Source: an uncultured Pelosinus sp.
GTDB taxonomy: Bacteria; Bacillota; Negativicutes; UMGS1260
Length of the DNA: 16,630 nt
Direction: 5' to 3'
Assembly (NCBI GenBank): GCA_900550105.1
Contig: URQW01000057.1
Location: forward strand, 1 to 16,630
Shown here: positions 14,655 to 16,630 of the stretch, piece by piece
Layout: each line of letters begins with the position of its first letter
How positions within the stretch are numbered: position 1 is the first letter of the stretch
Translations under genes and position numbers: made by a program
Notes under the pieces: model-generated
What the model saw: only the letters and a program-made list of their open reading frames with translations
What the model was told of the DNA's origin: nothing
Databases searched by the model: none

Positions 14655-15080
14655 TTAATCAATAATATCAATACCCATGCTACGGGCAGTACCTTCGATC
14701 ATACGCATTGCAGCTTCGATCGAGGCAGCATTTAAGTCAGCCATTTTGCTTTCAGCGATTTCGCGAACTTTCGTACGAGAAACCTTGGCTACTTTCTTCT
14801 TGTTCGGTTCACCGGAAGCGGTTTCAATACCAGCTGCTTTCTTCAACAGAATTGCGGCCGGAGGAGTTTTTGTAATAAACGTAAAGGATCTATCTTCAAA
14901 AACAGTAATTTCAACCGGAATAATTAGACCGGCCTGTTTGGCTGTTCTTTCATTAAAGTCCTTAACAAACGCCATAATATTGACACCAGCTTGACCGAGA
15001 GCAGGACCAACCGGAGGCGCCGGAGTCGCTTTCGCTGCGGGAACTTGTAATTTTACTAATTTAATTACCTTTTTAGCCAT
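14655..15080 (-). CDS. rplK: 50S ribosomal protein L11
   Basis: L11 binds the GTPase-associated region of 23S rRNA and forms the stalk base used by elongation factors and RelA. The 141 residues are of standard length. The N-terminal domain has the proline-rich PPVGPALGQAGVNI (22-35), part of the thiostrepton-binding face. The C-terminal RNA-binding domain includes TKTPPAAILLKKAAGI. The start is ATG at 15080 with AAGGAGGTG upstream. It lies 78 bases after nusG, a gap with two RNA structures, and 53 bases before rplA. Confidence 0.98.
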   Translation of the reverse strand: MAKKVIKLVKLQVPAAKATPAPPVGPALGQAGVNIMAFVKDFNERTAKQAGLIIPVEITVFEDRSFTFITKTPPAAILLKKAAGIETASGEPNKKKVAKVSRTKVREIAESKMADLNAASIEAAMRMIEGTARSMGIDIID

Positions 15081-15100
15081 GGTTACACCTCCTTACATAA

Positions 15101-15136
15101 CAAATGTGGTCACCGGATCAAAGATCCTCCCACTTG
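15101..15136 (-). promoter_or_regulatory. GTGGGAGGAT hairpin upstream of rplK (candidate L1-binding site)
   Basis: GTGG (within CAAGTGG) pairs with CCAC, and inside it GGATC-TTT-GATCC forms a 5-bp hairpin. The ten bases GTGGGAGGAT (15124-15133) are identical to those before rplA. The element ends about 10 bases before the rplK ribosome binding site, a position suited to translational control. Confidence 0.5.
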
Positions 15137-15158
15137 CAAAACAGCCGAAGCCGTCTTG
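15137..15158 (-). promoter_or_regulatory. UUCG-loop hairpin directly after nusG
   Basis: The minus-strand RNA forms a 9-bp stem closed by a C(UUCG)G tetraloop, starting at the base after the nusG stop. Two pairs are G-U in this RNA but A-C mismatches on the plus strand. The 3' arm contains UGUUUUG but no longer U-tract follows, so it may be a weak terminator, a pause or a stability element. Confidence 0.55.
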
Positions 15159-15689
15159 TTACAGCTTTTCCACTTGTGTATAGTCTAATTCAACCGGAGT
15201 TTCACGTCCAAACATATCAACTAACAGTTTCAACTTAGAACGTTCCGGGTAAATTTCAACCACCGTAGCAGTCCAATTCTCAAAGGCGCCAGATGTAATG
15301 CGCACACGTTGATTCAACTCTATATTGAGTTTCGGTTTAAGCTCTTCAATTCCCATTGATTTTAGGATATGCTTCACTTCGGCGTTGCTGAGAGGGATTG
15401 GTTTGGTTCCGGAACCGACAAAACCGGTAACGCCTGGAGTATTGCGGACAACATACCAAGAGCGATCCGTTACGATCATTTCCACAAGTACATAACCTGG
15501 GAATACTTTTTTCTTGGATACCTTTTTCTGACCGTCTTTTACTTCCACTTCATCTTCCATCGGAACAAGAATGCGATAAATCTCATTTTCCATTCCCATG
15601 GAGTGAACTTTTCGTTCCAAATTGGCCATTACTTTATTTTCATAGCCAGAATAAGTATGAATGACATACCAATGTTTTTCTGATTCCAT
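15159..15689 (-). CDS. nusG: Transcription elongation/termination factor NusG
   Basis: NusG binds RNA polymerase through its N-terminal NGN domain and affects pausing and termination; the C-terminal KOW domain contacts partners such as S10 or Rho. Counted from ATG at 15689 it has 176 residues, beginning MESEKHWYVIHTYSGYENKV. The NGN domain includes KKKVFPGYVLVEM; the KOW domain includes NQRVRITSGAFENWTATV. An in-frame TTG at 15698 would add three residues. The gap to secE is 32 bases. No standard ribosome binding site sits at normal spacing; instead there is a G-run and a GGGAC/GTCCC hairpin. It is followed by rplK, as usual. Confidence 0.96.
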   Translation of the reverse strand: MESEKHWYVIHTYSGYENKVMANLERKVHSMGMENEIYRILVPMEDEVEVKDGQKKVSKKKVFPGYVLVEMIVTDRSWYVVRNTPGVTGFVGSGTKPIPLSNAEVKHILKSMGIEELKPKLNIELNQRVRITSGAFENWTATVVEIYPERSKLKLLVDMFGRETPVELDYTQVEKL

Positions 15690-15698
15690 CGTTACCAA

Positions 15699-15714
15699 GG
15701 GACAATTCAGTCCC
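15699..15714 (-). promoter_or_regulatory. Small hairpin in front of nusG covering a G-rich ribosome-binding-like segment
   Basis: GGGAC and GTCCC pair over 5 bp with a six-base loop between the secE stop and the nusG start. The G-run on the 5' side is the only Shine-Dalgarno-like sequence before nusG, about 22 bases from the ATG. Folding would bring it nearer the start codon or hide it. Low confidence in function. Confidence 0.35.
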
Positions 15715-15721
15715 CCACCCC

Positions 15722-15937
15722 CTACTTAAGTATCAGTCGCAGCACTTCGTTAAAAACATTATCTACCGCCCAAATAACTAGAGCGACTACCACAACAGAA
15801 ATAAATACAATACCTGTATATGAAATAAGTTCTTGTTTATCGGGCCACGACACTTTTTTAAGTTCGGACTTAACTTCCCTTAAAAATTTTTTAAAACGAG
15901 AAGCTCCTTGCGGCTCCGCCGCCTCTTGCATCGCCAT
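15722..15937 (-). CDS. secE: Preprotein translocase subunit SecE
   Basis: SecE is the small membrane subunit that clamps SecY in the SecYEG translocon. The short Gram-positive-type form is seen: an amphipathic cytoplasmic part with FLREVKSELKKVSWPDKQEL, then one transmembrane segment (about YTGIVFISVVVVALVIWAV) and a short tail. I chose ATG at 15937, which gives 71 residues; GTG at 15946 (74 residues) and ATG at 15931 are possible. Shine-Dalgarno support is weak for all (GACGGGAT upstream). It lies between tRNA-Trp and nusG, its usual place. Confidence 0.95.
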   Translation of the reverse strand: MAMQEAAEPQGASRFKKFLREVKSELKKVSWPDKQELISYTGIVFISVVVVALVIWAVDNVFNEVLRLILK

Positions 15938-15984
15938 ATGATTCACATCCCGTCTTTACTACCTAACACATCCGGCATTACACT

Positions 15985-16060
15985 TGGCAGGGGCAGAAGG
16001 ACTTGAACCCTCAACCAACGGTTTTGGAGACCGCTACTCTACCAATTGAGCTATACCCCT
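15985..16060 (-). tRNA. trnW: tRNA-Trp (anticodon CCA)
   Basis: The 76-base cloverleaf folds fully: a 7-bp acceptor stem (AGGGGTA with TGCCCCT, one G-U), a D-arm with AGCTCAATTGGTAGAGT, an anticodon stem with loop CTCCAAA (anticodon CCA at 16025-16027), and a T-arm with GGTTCAAGTCC. The 3' CCA is encoded. The gene lies between rpmG and secE on the same strand, with gaps of 24 and 47 bases, and is therefore likely cut from the operon transcript. tRNA-Trp in this position is common in Firmicutes. Confidence 0.98.
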
Positions 16061-16084
16061 ACTAAACACTCTAACTATTATAAG

Positions 16085-16234
16085 TTATTTTGTTTCTTTG
16101 TGTAAAGTCTGTTTTTTACAGAACTTGCAGTATTTGTTCAGTTCCAATCTATCCGGATCGTTTTTCTTGTTTTTATTGGTCTGATAATTGCGTTGTTTGC
16201 ATTCAGTGCAGGCCAATGTTACTGCGTTGCGCAT
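16085..16234 (-). CDS. rpmG: 50S ribosomal protein L33
   Basis: L33 is a small protein near the E site of the 50S subunit. The 49-residue product begins MRNAVTLACTECKQRNY and ends with KYCKFCKKQTLHKETK. Two CxxC pairs (C9/C12 and C36/C39) mark the zinc-binding type of L33. The start is ATG at 16234 with AGAGAGGTG upstream; the stop is TAA at 16085-16087. It is the first gene after the promoter at 16291-16319 and stands just before tRNA-Trp and secE, its usual place in Firmicutes. Confidence 0.95.
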   Translation of the reverse strand: MRNAVTLACTECKQRNYQTNKNKKNDPDRLELNKYCKFCKKQTLHKETK

Positions 16235-16290
16235 CTTCTACACCTCTCTTACCTAGTAAATGGAATAAGACTTCAAAATGTCGCTAATAT

Positions 16291-16319
16291 AATTTAGCAT
16301 AATTCATATGGCCTGTCAA
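16291..16319 (-). promoter_or_regulatory. Sigma-A promoter of the rpmG-secE-nusG-rplKA operon
   Basis: A perfect TTGACA (-35, 16314-16319) is followed after 17 bases by TAAATT (-10, 16291-16296), with TG one base ahead of the -10. It lies between the tuf terminator and rpmG and would give a leader of about 50 bases. Between it and the terminator (16343-16367) is an imperfect inverted repeat, GGCAATTGC against ATTGCC with a three-base bulge, of unknown role. Confidence 0.88.
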
Positions 16320-16402
16320 TAGTCCTCTTGCGAAAGCGAAGGCAATTATTGCTTTAGCAATTGCCAAAATCAGCAAAAATATACACTCGGCACTATTTCC
16401 AG

Positions 16403-16446
16403 GCAAAAGAAAGACACAAAGCGGCTCTTTCCCCGCTTCGTGTCTT
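16403..16446 (-). terminator. Intrinsic terminator after the right-hand tuf
   Basis: A 14-bp stem (16411-16424 with 16433-16446) and an eight-base loop are followed by TCTTTT on the minus strand. One pair is G-U in this RNA and A-C on the other strand, which sets the direction. It begins 10 bases after the tuf stop. Confidence 0.9.
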
Positions 16447-16456
16447 GTCCGATTTA

Positions 16457-16630
16457 TTACGCGTTAATGGCAGTAACAACACCGGCGCCGACCGTACGGC
16501 CGCCTTCACGAATTGCAAAGCGAAGGCCTTCTTCCATTGCAATTGGGGTAATAAGTTCAATATTCATGCGAATGTTGTCGCCAGGCATTACCATTTCTAC
16601 GCCTTCTGGAAGCGTAACAACTCCAGTTAC
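16457..16630 (-). CDS. tuf: Elongation factor Tu, second copy (only the C-terminal 57 residues are in the window)
   Basis: The last 57 codons of an EF-Tu gene run in from the right edge and end at TAA (16457-16459). They encode the end of domain 3: EGVEMVMPGDNIRMNIEL, then a segment ending GGRTVGAGVVTAINA. Bases 16554-16630 equal bases 1-77 exactly, where the other tuf is cut. The gene would lie upstream of rpmG, which is where many Clostridia-like genomes carry a second tuf. Whether it is truly a second copy, or the same gene reached through a collapsed repeat, cannot be decided from this window. Confidence 0.95.
   Translation of the reverse strand, partial: VTGVVTLPEGVEMVMPGDNIRMNIELITPIAMEEGLRFAIREGGRTVGAGVVTAINA

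Noticed and set aside
1..16630. A complete circular plasmid or phage, suggested by the identical ends.
   Set aside because: The content is only core chromosomal housekeeping genes with no replication, mobility or virion gene, and the overlap lies in tuf, which is often duplicated. A collapsed repeat explains it better.

Overview
The window is a ribosomal-protein / RNA polymerase supercluster from a member of the Bacillota (Firmicutes). All real genes lie on the minus strand; I see no believable plus-strand gene. Gene order in the direction of transcription (high to low coordinates): tuf (C-terminal piece at the right edge), rpmG, tRNA-Trp, secE, nusG, rplK, rplA, rplJ, rplL, rpoB, rpoC, an L7Ae/YbxF-type gene, rpsL, rpsG, fusA, tuf (N-terminal 369 residues at the left edge). 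This is the classic Firmicutes order. RpoB and RpoC closely resemble the Bacillus proteins but carry extra segments, and EF-Tu has a four-cysteine insertion. Together these suggest Clostridia or Negativicutes rather than Bacilli; that placement is inference.

Region by region. (1) 16235-16630: the 3' end of a tuf gene, a strong intrinsic terminator, then a TTGACA/17/TAAATT promoter firing leftwards. (2) 13897-16234: rpmG, tRNA-Trp, secE, nusG, rplK and rplA, read from that promoter. Structured RNA elements follow nusG and precede rplK and rplA. (3) 12724-13887: rplJ-rplL, headed by a recognisable L10 leader with attenuator and closed by a textbook terminator. (4) 4613-12713: rpoB-rpoC, with its own promoter, a roughly 260-base leader holding a second terminator-like hairpin, and a terminator after rpoC. 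(5) 1-4554: the str operon (L7Ae-like, rpsL, rpsG, fusA, tuf) from its own promoter, with a long AU-rich hairpin in front of rpsL.

The genes jointly supply transcription (beta, beta', NusG), translation (S7, S12, L1, L10, L11, L7/L12, L33, EF-Tu, EF-G, tRNA-Trp) and secretion (SecE). The internal promoters and terminators divide the cluster into at least three transcription units that can be tuned separately.

Three things stand out. RpoC carries an insertion between the first and second cysteines of its second zinc site, and it looks like two extra degenerate copies of the neighbouring ~50-residue module, giving three in tandem. The first 77 and last 77 bases of the window are identical and lie in tuf, so the sequence closes on itself; this most likely reflects two near-identical tuf genes collapsed in assembly rather than a real circle. 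Several intergenic hairpins pair fully only in the minus-strand RNA, where G-U pairs replace A-C mismatches, which marks them as transcript structures.
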